Assembly: GCA_030549775.1 (NCBI GenBank)
Contig: CM060177.1
Location: 48,324,244 to 48,388,243, forward strand
Origin: Tamarix chinensis
Taxonomy: Eukaryota; Streptophyta; Magnoliopsida; Caryophyllales; Tamaricaceae
Length of the DNA: 64,000 nt
Direction of reading: 5' to 3'
In this document: positions 10,520 to 22,433 of the stretch, one piece after another
Layout of the letters: every line of letters starts with the position of its first letter
Position numbering within the stretch: position 1 is the stretch's first letter
Program-made: the position numbers and the translations under genes
The notes under the pieces: generated by a model
The model's input: the letters and a program-made list of their open reading frames with translations, nothing else
The model's database searches: none
Told to the model about the DNA's origin: nothing

Positions 10520-12170
10520 TGTAACACCCCTAAAGTTACTACTGAAAATTTTTAATTTTAAAGATTAATAGTGGAAGCAAAAACAGTAAATTGTAGGCTA
10601 CTGCCATCTCACTTAGTACTAGACCATTTTCCTCTACTGTTCCGATACCAAGTATTAAAGCTAAAATGTTACTTTACTTAAATGAAAAGATATAATTATA
10701 AAACAAAGTAGCATAAAAATTAGGAAGGTTAACTCACCGTTCAAAGAAAATCCACTAAATGTGGTTACAAAAATATTGCCAGTAAAAAGAAATACAAATG
10801 GTTCTAATAAAGACACATTTGGACATCCTGGTTCAATACACCAATCAGCATCCCAAATAACCCTACATTCTCAATCTGAATGAATAACCTTGAAGTGAGC
10901 TTGCAAGATAACCTGCAAAGGCATCTGCTCATTAAATAAGTAGAGGCCCAAGAAATGAACCATTCGGTACAATGGTATTGAGTAACCCATTATACAAGGC
11001 TAATATGCAAGGCCTGCATGTAACACATCAGATGCATCACAAAAATCCTATAAACATGGAATTATACATATATTAGCTGAGATGAAATAAAAATTATGAT
11101 GGCCTCATGCATCAAGTTCATATGTTACCATTAATCATTCACTTAGAAATAATAGGATATATTATTAGAACATTCAAGTGATTCTCTCTGTATTATAATT
11201 AGAAAATCACATCATTCTCATCAGGAAGTACAACTCACATAACCGACCCACTTCTTCACAACAAAATGCCACACACATCAGTAGGTCATATTAGTTCATT
11301 CGTTATTATTTGGACTCAAGCCATTAATATCAGAATTAGTCATCTCTTGAATTATATCCATGTGGGTTTGGAAATTCTACTATTTTCACCGGTGGACCAA
11401 TAAACATAATACAATCCAGGGAGAACACTCCTGACCACTATTCTCACCGGTGGACCGGTAAATGTAATACACATGCTCCCAACACACGTGGTGTTCTATT
11501 GTAATTAGTATCTTTCCAAATATTATTATTATCCAATGGTTTCATTACTTAAGCTCGGTACCCCTACTATTCTCACTAGTGGACCGATAAATATAATACA
11601 ATCTAGGGCAGAACTCTCCTTACCACTATTCTCATTAGTGGATCAGTAAATATAATATACATGGGCTTAACTCAAGTGATCTTCCATTTTAAGTGGTTTG
11701 TATATTATTTATGTCTTATTTATTCATATATCACACACACAACCATGCACAAACCATGTATGACTCCTAGCCAACTACCACCCTAGCCCCATGGAAACCC
11801 TAATTTCTGAAGTCTGAGGTATCCTCACTCCCTAATGATTTTTTGAGTCCTCAAAATATCAAAAAACCCAAACATGCCTTTAGAACCCTTTTACTCATGA
11901 GTCATAGCCCATTTTCCCCCATTCATCACATATGATAATCATTAGCCCCTATGCTTACTCCTTAAAACCCTAGTTTGGCCTAAATGGATCTAAACCCTTC
12001 TTTACTACGTATTTAGCCCTGAACTCCCACAACCACGCATATGTTACCATGATTATCCATCCCCTAAATTTTTGTAGCCTAACTCCCCCATTTTGCTCAT
12101 GTGATATTAACCTTCCAAATCAAGCCCCTCTTGAAACCCTAATTCTACCCTTTTGGTAACATCGCATCCT
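10520..12170 (+). mobile_element. LTR-like sequence inserted at the gag of copy A
   Basis: It starts with tgtaacacccctaaag right where the gag frame is cut. TGTAACACCC is a common start of plant gypsy LTRs. It has no coding potential over 1.6 kb, which fits a solo LTR or non-autonomous element. The right boundary and a target duplication were not found, so the end coordinate is approximate. It shares the style and some phrases with the inverted sequence at about 40.0-41.6 kb. Confidence 0.4.
11375..11665. repeat. Repeated phrase inside the LTR-like sequence
   Basis: The phrase tattctcaccggtggaccggtaa plus variants occurs four times (about 11385, 11440, 11568 and 11626). It forms two larger units of about 185 bp, each with two half-units ending in taatac and followed by acatgctccc or acatgggctt. 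This is an internal duplication. Confidence 0.65.
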
Positions 12171-12389
12171 TTAGCACTCTATGGACTCCCTAAATGTACA
12201 AAGCTATTCAACCATGTCATCATTTACCCCCATATCCACTCATAGCAACCAAACTCTACTCTTCTCGCCCATGGTTATAACTCCCTTGGGTTTGACTGGC
12301 CCCATATATGTTCATGAGAAGAATCCTCCTAATATATGTCAAGTTACTAAAAAGCCGTTATGCCATGCAATATTGATAACTGGTGCACT

Positions 12390-13900
12390 GTCGTATGTAC
12401 AAAAAATTTAATAAATAAATCCTAATTTCCAAATACGTAGTATATGGCAAGAAGGAGTCGAACCCACAAGGAATGCCGTTTTAATCACTAATTTTGCAAT
12501 TGATGTTATAATCTCATTTATACAATTTCATTAATTCTAAAACTAAATCTAAATATACTAATTTTTAATCACTATTTGATAAATAGGGGAGGAATGAATT
12601 GATGATGGAATTAGAATATCAAATAATCGAATAAGAAGAATGATTCTATACGATTTAATGTTGACCTTTGGAAATTCATAATAACACATTCCTTTACTTT
12701 CTCTCAACCTTAATAAATTGAATATGCTCTCAATTTATTTCCTAACCATTTAATAACCTAGGTTATGAACACTAGATTCAATTAATGGTAGCATTATGAA
12801 TGGAAAGCATCCAACTACAATTATAACCACATAAGCTCGGATTATGCAACTGTACGAATTAATGGATAAGATTAACGATTAATCTTCTCGCTACTGTAGA
12901 CAAATTAATTAACAATTACGGGTTAATTGCATTGTCTTAGCAAAGATCAAGTTCCAAAACTAAATAGGTAATCAATCTAATTAGTTTAAATTCTTAATCT
13001 ATGATATGAAATCATTCAATTCGATTCGTTAATTCAATTAAATTTCATCTAGAATCAAACATTCAAAATATGCTATTGTATTTGAGACATAATTCCATCA
13101 TCCTACCCTATTTGATTTACTCTAACATCTGCATATTAAAAACCCCATATTACATATAAAGATTGAAAATTAATGCCAACAACACATTCACAACATCCAA
13201 TAGTAATATAATAAGATAACAATAGAACAAACAAAAGTATAATTGCAGATACTTTACTTATATTAAACCAAAATGGAGAGACTGCAATTATTAAAGGAAT
13301 AGAGAAGACTTATCAATTGAAGTGCAGATTGTCAATTGATCACTAGAATTCAAGAAGATAAAAGAAGTTGGAATTGTGCATTACATGTATATTCTAAAGG
13401 GAATAAAGGAAGATAATACAATAAAAAATGTTTCGATATTTGATAAAACTTCTCCCCGAACCCTGTTTTGATAGAGGATATATCAGAAACAGGTCACGCG
13501 GATTGTTACAATTTTTTTAATGAAAACACAGTCTGTGTTTTCCTCCAACTTCTCTGCCGACCGCTAGATTTTAAATCAATGCTTGAGATATTTAACATGG
13601 CCTGTGTTTAAGAAACACGGGGGTACCGTGTTTTCAAGTCTTCCACTATTTTCCTTTTGTAATTTTAGCACAACTTCTCTTGGTGTATTTGCTTCATTTC
13701 CAACTTTGCTCCCCTTGATTCAGTGTTTCTTGATGTGTTCTTTACTTGATTTCTTCTTTTCATTGATTTATCCTTGAATTTCCTCAATTTTTTTCTTTCC
13801 TGCAGAATCTATTCAAAAGAGGAAAACTCGACAAAAAGATTAAATCTTATAAAATTAATGAGGGATAAATGACATTTTTATGCATGAAAATAATCTATAA
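12390..13900. other. Non-coding repeat-like block with LTR-retrotransposon features
   Basis: Contains gagtcgaacccacaagga near 12448 and, near 13900, a phrase ending in tcaaatacccccatgctg. Phrases of this type recur in non-autonomous LTR elements of many plants (recollection of style, not a search). It also has palindromic acatgg...cctgtgtttaagaaacacgg modules at 13595-13640 that resemble those at 62.88-62.95 kb. No coding sequence is seen. The assignment is tentative. Confidence 0.3.
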
Positions 13901-15192
13901 ATCCCATCTATCAAATACCCCCATGCTGATATAGATGATAATAATACTATAAACCCCCATTATTGTATCCAAAACCAATTATCACTTATCATGTAGGTTT
14001 ATTACACTACTCACCGTGGTACATGCAAATTTACCAAAATGCCTATTTATTAAGATAATAGCCATTATATCTTTAAAAATACCCAAAATACCCCTAGGCC
14101 ATATAAAATAAACTTTCACACCTAACATGTGTTACTAATACCACAAAATCCTATTTTCATACTTAGCACCATTATCTATTAGCACGCACACTTATTAGGA
14201 TAACCACCCTTACACCTTGAAAGTTTTCAAAATACCCCAAGGCCATATAATATCACTATTTATGCCTAAGTATGTATTACTAATGCCAGCAAATCCTATT
14301 TTCACTCTCAACCCCACATAACACTTATCCATCATATTTATTAGAATGAGCACCATCATATATTAAAAATTACCAAAGTACCCCTAAATCCTAAAATATT
14401 AATATTCCTACTAATTCATGTGCTTATGAAGCACCAAACTCCTATCTTCATTATTAGCAACATATATGACATATAGATATCCTGATTATAGTTAAAAATC
14501 ATAATGTGTCAAAATGACCAAATTGCCCCTATGGTTCATAATAGTAATATTTTTACCCCAAGTATCCATACAAAATCCACCTAGCATTTTATATACATCC
14601 ATCATCAAGGATTAGGCCACTTCTCAATTACCCTTTCACACCCCATCACATAATACACAGTATAAATGCATTCTTTTTTCATTTTTCCAAGATAACAGTA
14701 TTAATTATGGGATCATTTGTAACATATCATATCTACACAAAACACATGCCAAAAACCCTAATGTACTATCATACAATAATCCAAACATTTTAGTGGGAGT
14801 ATAATGGTTGTTTTATTTATAGAAAGAATCAAACTTTATTGATTTCCAATTAAAAATACTTAGGCTGTGTTTAATAAAATTTTGTACCTAAAAATGATAT
14901 CACAATACAATATTAATATTAGATAAATAAAATAATAATTTTTATGAAAAATATTTATTAGATATAACATTACCAAACTTACCTTAAACCTTAATACTAT
15001 CAAAATACATAAGAAAATATACGACATAACACACGATGCATGTACATCACAAGCCATATAAGGTGGTCAAAAGAATAGATAGAGGGAGGATGGTGGTCGC
15101 TCAGGTAAAGGGTTGGGGAGATGATGGGGGTGTTGGTGCTGGTTGTTGGGTGCATAGGTGAGGCCAAAAGTGGATGGTGGTTGGTGGTCATG
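13901..15192. other. AT-rich spacer, purine/G-rich patch at its end
   Basis: No gene is supported. The phrase tgcccctaaatcc/taccccta recurs loosely at 14080, 14230, 14380 and 14520, suggesting an old degenerate tandem repeat of about 145 bp. At 15060-15190 there is a G-rich ggtggt stretch without coding features. Confidence 0.35.
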
Positions 15193-16390
15193 GTGTGATA
15201 CCCCACATATTTGTGTAATGGATGGGTGATAAATTTTTAGCAAATTTTAATCCTTTGATCTTAATACAAAGTTATTATTTGATTTAGATTATGATTTGAT
15301 TTGAAATCATGTTTTAAAATGAAGTTTATCAAACTTTACAAGAAAAACCATCAAATGTTTCCCTAAATAGATCGACTTGTTTGTCGTTTTAGCCAAATTG
15401 GGTTCATTGACCAAACCGATTGACTGGTTGGGAGAAATTAATCGGCTGGTGGATAAATAGTCAACTGGTAGACCCAAACTAATCTACTGGTTCATTGAGC
15501 TGGTCACATTTTTGAATTTGATTTTTTTTTGGAAAAATCCCTTACACTAATATGGAACCATACCAACTCATACCAATTGTCCCTAAGATATTTATAACCA
15601 TTTTCATGGTGCTTTTAACCCAAAATATTACCTTGATTTGTTCTAGAGGTCAATTGAGACAAATGAGAGAGAGAGAGGTAACCTCAGCCATTATCTTCTT
15701 CCTCCTCTCTCATATGCACAATTCTTAGATCGATTGATTCAACCTTAGTAATTAGAAGATTCCTTCCATGCTATTTCCTCATTTATTCATTTATGTATGA
15801 AAATTCTGGCATGTTTGACCTCAATTCCCTACAGTCACAAATTGAGCTTGGGAGACTAGGTTAGAAAATCCTAGGCAAATCCATCTATTCTTATTAAATT
15901 CAAATGGTCAATAATAGAGTTTTGTGTTATCTTCCAAACCCTCTGTGTTTTCCTTTAATTGGTTGGCTATAAATTGCCCTAATTCTCCCTATATTACACC
16001 TTCTTTAAGCTACCAAAATTCCTCTAGGTCTTGCATTCTCTTATGTTTCCTCCAAACCTTGAGCACTTACCATTTATTTTCACACTCTCATAAGCCTATC
16101 CCTATCTCTATATTGTTTCAATTGTTAAGTAAGGCAGAGTCAGATTTTGGGGAAAAGATTGAGCGGTCTAGTTGAGTTTTTTATATTTTGTCTTAGTGGT
16201 AGGTCTTTATCCCTTTCTACTTTGTTTTTAAAAATTTTATGAATTTTTGGTATAATATAAGAGTTTAAGATTTTTTTTAAGGTTTTAAGAGTTGAAGATT
16301 TCACATATTTGGAAATTCTATTTTTAAGGGCATTTTACCTACATTAAGTAATTATCTCTCTTGAAATATTAGCATGTGTTCCTACATAAA
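15193..16390 (+). mobile_element. LTR-like sequence (Tekay/Del-like start)
   Basis: Starts with tgtgataccccacat, a usual start of one group of plant gypsy LTRs, and contains four variants of the phrase ctggttgg/ctggtgga (15420-15500), an internal repeat often seen in such LTRs. No coding sequence follows, so it would be a solo LTR or remnant. The right end near the copy B LTR is uncertain and no target duplication was found. Confidence 0.4.
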
Positions 16391-16420
16391 AGGTGATACC
16401 ATTTTTTCATTGATACACGT

Positions 16421-16941
16421 TGATACATTAGTCTTACAAGCTAATAATAGGACTTAGGAAGCATAAATTGCAAGAAAGGAAATACTAGTACATTACCATA
16501 ACTTATGTTTAACTAAATGGAGAAAGTAATCCTTCCCCTTGCCTTCTTCTTAGCCGGCTACCATGGATAATCACTAGGCCATCAAGTCTCCTTAATTCAT
16601 GCTAATTAAATTCTTGGAAAACACAAATCTTAACCCTAAGATCTGCTGCACAAAAGATAGGCATGCATGCTTGAATTTTAAAAAATTGGTGCTCCATGTA
16701 TCTCTTTGCAGGCTTGTTTAGCCGAGTGAATGTGTGGCTTTTCCAAGCCATATGTTTTAGCCATAATGAAGCCTAGAAAATATGGCAAGTCTATGGCTTT
16801 TATTTTTCATTTCATGGCTTGCATGGCTCCTCATAATCTAGCTCACAGATTAACCCATGTAATGAGAGTTTTGGATTATCCTAAATTAGAAAAATTTATG
16901 AATAGATGACCATTATTATATATAAGGGGGATGCTCCTACA
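16421..16941 (-). repeat. Left LTR (3' LTR) of gypsy copy B
   Basis: This 521-bp sequence aligns along its length with 29319-29821. Both begin tgatacatta on the plus strand and end in cctaca or cctgca, so on the coding strand they start TGTAGGAG or TGCAGGAA. The polypurine tract expected before a 3' LTR is present on the minus strand at 16942-16960 (AGGAGGGTTAAGATGA). A sequence matching the first eight bases of a tRNA-Met primer site (TGGTATCA) lies on the minus strand at 16394-16401, outside the element; see the findings. Confidence 0.82.
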
Positions 16942-17230
16942 TCATCTTAACCCTCCTGAGAAGGACCTTTCTAATCTTCATAAGGCACGTCATGTAAGTA
17001 GGGAAGTAAACCTCCCTCGTTAAATATGGTTGATATGTCCCCTAGTTTCGGTGAAAGCTCTAGCCTATATGCATTGTTGCTAATTCATTCAAGCATTTTG
17101 AATGACCCATCACTCCATGGTATTCCTTTGTTCTTTGTCCTTGAAGGGAATCTCTCCTTTATGACGTGAAGCCAAACTAGATCTTCCAGCTCAAATATTT
17201 GCTGTTTTTATGCTTTTTTGGATTTCTTTT
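16942..17230 (-). pseudogene. Copy B integrase C-terminus (left of the CACTA insertion)
   Basis: The minus strand decodes to the end of the Ty3/gypsy polyprotein: IFELEDLVWLHVIKERFP near 17165-17200, FKMLE, NNAYRLELSP, and TIFNEGGLLPY near 17010, matching the usual LVWLHLRKERFP and ATFNVxDLSPY of plant elements. It has a frameshift and stop codons. This piece was joined to 27351-28190 before element C2 inserted: the frame reads through the junction (VNEMYKRNPKKHKN) when C2 and one TTT copy are removed. Confidence 0.82.
17228..17230. repeat. Target-site duplication of C2, left
   Basis: TTT directly precedes the CACTA terminus and is matched by TTT at 27348-27350. A 3-bp duplication is the rule for CACTA elements. 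The T-rich flank makes the match alone weak evidence, but it fits the restored integrase frame. Confidence 0.7.
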
Positions 17231-17445
17231 CACTACTAAAAATGTTTATAAAGATAACAAATATTTTACAATGGTTTTACTAAACATTGTAGTAAAAATA
17301 TATAGACAATGAAAAACACAACGATTCCTTTTCTTCGTTGTTAAAAGTATATAACTACAACAATTAAATAATAACCATTGTAAAATATACCAAATAACAA
17401 TGGGGTTTTGGAAACCGTTGCAAACCTTATGATATTTACAAGGAG
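17231..17445. repeat. C2 left terminus and subterminal repeats
   Basis: After the CACTAC start come several copies of acaatggtt, caaccattg-like and aaccgttg motifs up to about 17430. They match motifs at the right end. These are probable binding sites for the TNPA-type protein, by analogy with En/Spm. Confidence 0.75.
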
Positions 17446-17504
17446 CTAAATTTAGCCTTTGCGCGCCTAAAGACTCTTCCCTTAGAAAAAAAGGAAAGAC
17501 ACAC

Positions 17505-17815
17505 CATCCCTCTCCTATCCTAAACATCCCAACCATTATCCCTGCCTTACTTCTACCTGGAGCTCTGAACTCTTAGTCCGGCATGGTCGTGCCACCTTCG
17601 TCTGTCCTCTACCTCCTTATTCATTATCATCTTTGTCTCTTACCACACCTTGCTTAAGCTCGAAGCTCCTTTTTGCTTTGTCTATCCTCTACTAGTGCAT
17701 TTTCCTAGAGCTCTTCTCACCCTGTCTTATTTCAACCTGGAGTTCCTGTCGCGTTACTTTCATCTCTCCTCTACCTGCACAAGTCATCCTAGTCGGCATT
17801 TGTTCTAACATTCTA
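17505..17815. repeat. 310-bp repeat copy 1 within C2
   Basis: Pyrimidine-rich segment with phrases such as ctccctgcc, ctgtcctctacct and cttaagc...aagctcctttt. It aligns with 19125-19430. Each copy is itself built from repeated sub-units of roughly 70-90 bp ending in tcctctacct. Confidence 0.7.
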
Positions 17816-19124
17816 TGATCGTCCTTGAGAGAGTTGTACAAGGTAATTTTTTTTTTCTTTCTCAATTTTTGGTTTTTTAGTTTTTGATGGTTTTTATTTG
17901 GTTATTGTTGATGTTGATGCCAATTTTATGGTTTATTTGATTTTAAAGTACCTTTCAAGCTACTATCGACCATCATCACCGACCACTACTGGAGTTGCTA
18001 AGCTATTGATAGGTAATTCATCTCTTTTTAGGTTTCAATTACAATTCTTGATTTTAGGTTTCAATTGTTTGCCTTGAAATTTCTCTTAGTTATAGGTTTC
18101 AGTTTAAGTTTAGGTTTTCATGTTCTCTATGTTTTAGGTTCCAATTTCTCTTCTTTAGTTTAGAATTTTGACATGGATTCATTATTTTTAAGGGGTGTTA
18201 TGTGGATGTTTAGAACATGTGATCATTTGTTTGGTTTGAGTTTGATTGTTGGCCTACCATTTCTTGTGGTAGTGTTATGTTGTCATGGTTTGAGTTCTTA
18301 AGTGAGTTTGATGTAGCTTCAGGGGTTGTAAGTGGGTTTTGTTTTTGTTGAACTACTAAAGTAGAGGGGCACCATGGGTTTTTTTTAGCAATAATAGTAT
18401 GATAGCTAAAAACTCAGCAATAATTTGTTCAGTTGTAATGAAGTGAAGAGTAAATTGGTGGTGTCTTTTTTAAGGCTCACTTATTTAAGTATGTGTAGAG
18501 CACCATTATCAATAATCATGAAAGGTTTTTGTAGTTTACCAATTATAAGTTTCTATCAACTCTTTGTATCAATTATTGACCCCATCTTGGAGAGTGTTGG
18601 AAATCGTCTAGAGACTAGTACTAGCAAAAGTAATATGTCAATTTAATTGTATCCTTGGTCCTGCCAAGCAACTCTAATTGGGATTTTTATGCGGCCTATG
18701 TGAAATGGCTATAAAGTACAACGTTTACCTATTTATTTATGGGGTTAAAGTTTACCTTGTAATTCCTAACATTTTTTTTTCAAGTCTCAAGATAATAAAT
18801 ATCTACCTATATGGTTGGATAGATCATAGTTTTTTTTCTTTTCTTTTGGGTGGGGGGATTTAAGGGAAGGGGTTTTTATAGTTATAACATTTGGGCTAAT
18901 AAACAGGACATATCAGAACATTATGAACATACATGCTTGAATGGAAAAAACAACACGTGTCCCTAGATGCTGTAGTCATATTCAATGAGGTTTCCTCAAT
19001 GAATTCTATATTTGACACCAAATATTAGATATGAATCATTGACATCTATAATTAGTAGAATTTTACAACTAATATTACTTCTATATGTACACGAAATGAT
19101 TTAAATTTGTGAATATCCTGTCTC
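17816..19124. other. C2 5' noncoding region
   Basis: No recognisable coding sequence. The repeated phrase ttttaggtttcaatt (18029-18140) is a short local duplication. It is probably leader or intron of the C2 transposase gene. Confidence 0.35.
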
Positions 19125-19430
19125 CCTCTCATGTCCCAAACGTCCTAGCTATTCTCCCTGCCTTGCTTCTACTTGAAGCTCTGGTCTCTTGGTCTGATGT
19201 GCTTAATCCCCAAGCTCCTTTTGTTCCACCTTCGTTTGTCCTCTACCTGCTTACTCGTCATCCGCCTCAGTCTCTTGCCTCGCCTTAATTAAGCCTAAAG
19301 CTCCTTTTGGCTTTGTCTATCCTCTACCTACGCACTCACCATTTACCTTGCTTAAGCCCAAAGCTCCTTTCGTGCCGCCTTTTTCTGTCCTCTATCTACC
19401 CACTCTTCATCCTCGTCTTCATTTCTTCGG
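19125..19430. repeat. 310-bp repeat copy 2 within C2
   Basis: Second copy of the pyrimidine-rich repeat described at 17505-17815, in the same orientation, with the phrase aagctccttt present three times. Confidence 0.7.
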
Positions 19431-21057
19431 TGTTACTTTTATATAGCATAGTGATTGTAATGACTATGTACTAGTAGTATAAATAAGTAGTATTATCAGT
19501 CCCTATCTTAACCGGGGAATGCTGCTCATGGTATTCAAAAAAAGGAAATAAATAAATAGATTTGAAATTCAACCTTTCTTGCTTTATTCAAATATCATTT
19601 TCAATTATAGGGATGATTAAGGTCGATTAAAAAATAAAAAATGGTTCGTGTTTGTTCCATTTTGAAAAAAAGTAAAAATAAAATTCCTTGAGTTTATAAT
19701 AATAAAGATAGGAATGATTAATGTTCATTTCAATTAAGAAAAGTCTCTAATATCATAACAATTTTATCTTTACATAAATATGGTATTTTATAAATTATAA
19801 TCATATACATTCAATTACATCTATTAATATTTACTTAATGCGCTGATTCATTTTCAATAAATTAATTTAGTTCCACTTTCCTATTAGATTATAAATATAC
19901 TCTTTTTTTAGGTTCATTTTAGATCATTATTTAAACATGTATTTTGGCCTATTTTAAATAAATTAGGAGCGTAGAATTAAGAAAAAGATGAGGTTTGTGG
20001 GAAAAGGATTGGGCCCTTTTCTTTTTTCTTTCGTGGGTAGTCTTAATTGTTGGATTGTTTGTCTTTGTTTTGTAGCTATGTTGTTGTGTGGACTATCATG
20101 AACATCAAACAAATTTCTTTGTAGGATTCATGCTATTGTATTTTGGTGCGTGTCTTTCAAGATGGGCTCATCTTTTTTCTATAAGGCTTTTATCTAACTT
20201 GAATTATCCTACAAGATAGGTTTAAGGCGACATGAAATAGGTTCGGAACCCTCATGATTTTAAGATCTTTAAAACTATACTTCTTCTATAGAGACAACCT
20301 ATAAATAATAAATAAATTTTTGAGATTTATTCTAAGAATCATTTTTTAGTTTTCAATTAAAGTATAGATTGATACTATAAAATGGTTCATGAGTTTGTAG
20401 CTAATTGAGACCCTGTTGATTGTCTGATCCATGCCCAACTTGATATTTAGTCTCTATTTGGGTTATTAGGATGTTTATCTATGTCTGATTTGCTGCCCAA
20501 TTTAGTAGATGCTAGGTTTGATATAATACTAGTTGTCCTTTGGTTGCTTTTATTATGGTAAATGTTTCTATAATCTAGCATATGACACAGGTTGTTGTAT
20601 ATACTCACACTTGATATTCATTGGAGCTGACTTACTTGGGAGCTTTTTTTTGCTAGTTTGCTTCTTCCCTTGTTATTTTCTTTTATTTGTTTTGAGTCCA
20701 TGTAATTCTAACTATCATTTCAATCAAATATGATTCCCTATGAATATATAATCTTTCATTATTATTTCAACACTGTGTATATGATTGTGTACTTATATTA
20801 GTTGTATGTATACAAGAAGGCATAAGTAGATGACACAGTAAAATATCAAAGATAAATTTAAAGAAGACACAAAAGGAGATGCATCTGAAAATGTTTATTA
20901 TTTGATGTTAAGTGGTCAATGATGCAAAGTACACTAAGGAGGTTTGAACCTTTGGTGGAAGATGTAAGATTATATTATTAGAGATGTAGTAATGCTTTGA
21001 TATATAACTCTATTTTCTAATATCATTATTAATGCCTGCATAAATTGTATTGTCGAT
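19431..21057. other. C2 noncoding region before the transposase
   Basis: AT-rich, no conserved frame. It probably contains introns or leader of the transposase gene, whose first recognisable codon is the ATG at 21058. Confidence 0.35.
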
Positions 21058-21828
21058 ATGGATCGTAGTTGAATGTCTGCACATCGTTTGTCTGATGAAT
21101 ATGATGTTGGAGTGGAGGAGTTTATTTGATATGCGGTTGAACATGCCAAGAGTCGTAGTAGATTGGTTTGTCCTTGTGTGAAGTGTTGTTTTGTTAAGAA
21201 AGTGAATGCTGATGAAATGAAAGATCGTTTATTTGTGAATGGGATAGATAGTTCTTATAATAGATGGATATGACATGGTGAGACGGAATATATTGGAACT
21301 AATGTTGGTAATAGTAGATGTTTTGATACCTATGGGGGTGATCATTTAGAAGAAATGACTCGATCTATTGAAGAAGATATACGTGATTGACCTGAAATGT
21401 TTGAGAGGTTGGTAAGTGATTCTAAAACACCCTTATATAATGGATATACAAAATTCACCAAATTATCTGCTATTTTGAGGCTTTGTAACTTGAAAGCATG
21501 TAATGAGTGGAGTGATAAAAATTTTATGACCTTATTTGAGCTTGTCAAATATATGCTTCCGAAATATAATATACTTCCTTGTCGCATTTACGATGCTAAA
21601 AAGGTTCTTTCCACAATGGGCATGCATTATGAAAAAATACATGATTTTCCTAAAGATTGTATCTTGTATCGAAATGAATATGCATATTTTGTTAGTTGTC
21701 CAAAATGTAATGAATCGCAATACAAGAAAGTGGGGGTTCCGGCAAAGGTGTTGTGGTATTTTCCAATAATACCTAGATTTAGACTGTTGTTTAATAACCC
21801 TATAGATGCTAAAAAGTTAAAAATCTAA
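21058..21828 (+). pseudogene. TNP2-type transposase N-terminal half of C2
   Basis: From the ATG at 21058 the frame gives the transposase-associated domain: DRS-stop-M, EYDVGVEEFI, CPCVKCC and GIDSSYNRWI-stop-HGE. It then enters the TNP2 domain (FERLVSDSKTPLYNG, FTKLSAILRLCNLKAC, FELVKYMLP, CILYRNEYAYFVSCPKC, KVLWYFPIIPRFRLLF) and ends at 21828. TGA stops occur in frame at 21070, 21127, 21271 and 21388; at 21070 and 21271 the family has Trp. The catalytic middle of TNP2 is gone: after a short gap the sequence is already DUF4216. The pseudogene call is firm. Confidence 0.88.
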
Positions 21829-21859
21829 TTTATGCAAATATGTCACATTATGGTGTGAT

Positions 21860-22319
21860 CCAACACATTTGAGAGTTGGATTACACTAAGTTCACGATCC
21901 CTATCTTCTGTTACACATGGGTTGACAATAATAAGGGGGTCGAGGTTGATAAGCTTGGTTTCACTAGAGAGGATCTTAATAGAGTGGGTTATAAACAAGA
22001 TCCTTTCATATTAGCATCACAAGCAAGACAAGTTTTCTATGTTACTGACCCTGCCGATAATAAGTGGTCTATTGTTATAACTACAAAGAGTATGGATATG
22101 TGTAAATGTGATGATGAAGATGATCCTCCTATTCTTGAAGAAGATACTCCCTTCTCAAGGACGACACTTATGCTAATGAAGGGTAAATCTATATACGGGG
22201 TGATCGTTCTGAAGGGACATGGATCTAAGGAGAGGGTAATGTGCAAAAATCCCCAAAACAACAATCTTGTAATTGCAAGTATGATATCTAAGTATATGGA
22301 ACATTTCACTATCTATTAG
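21860..22319 (+). pseudogene. DUF4216 domain segment of C2
   Basis: The open segment LDYTKFTIPIFCYTWVDNN, then GFTREDLNRVGYKQDPFILASQARQVFYVTDP and KWSIVITTK, is the DUF4216 domain that normally follows TNP2 in CACTA elements. It ends with a 40-residue low-similarity tail. No start codon of its own is expected. It was joined to the truncated TNP2 by an internal deletion of the DDE transposase core between about 21830 and 21860. Confidence 0.85.
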
Positions 22320-22433
22320 AAAAATTTTTTTATCATCATTATCTTCTTATATCTTGTAGTATTATATTGACTTTTACAAGTAGTATTTTTAGTATTAATG
22401 TTTCAACTTCTTATTTGGTTTATTTTTACAAAA

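Noticed and set aside
12440..12470. gagtcgaaccc, resembling the reverse complement of a tRNA T-arm
   Set aside because: No cloverleaf; the phrase fits a retroelement-like repeat better.
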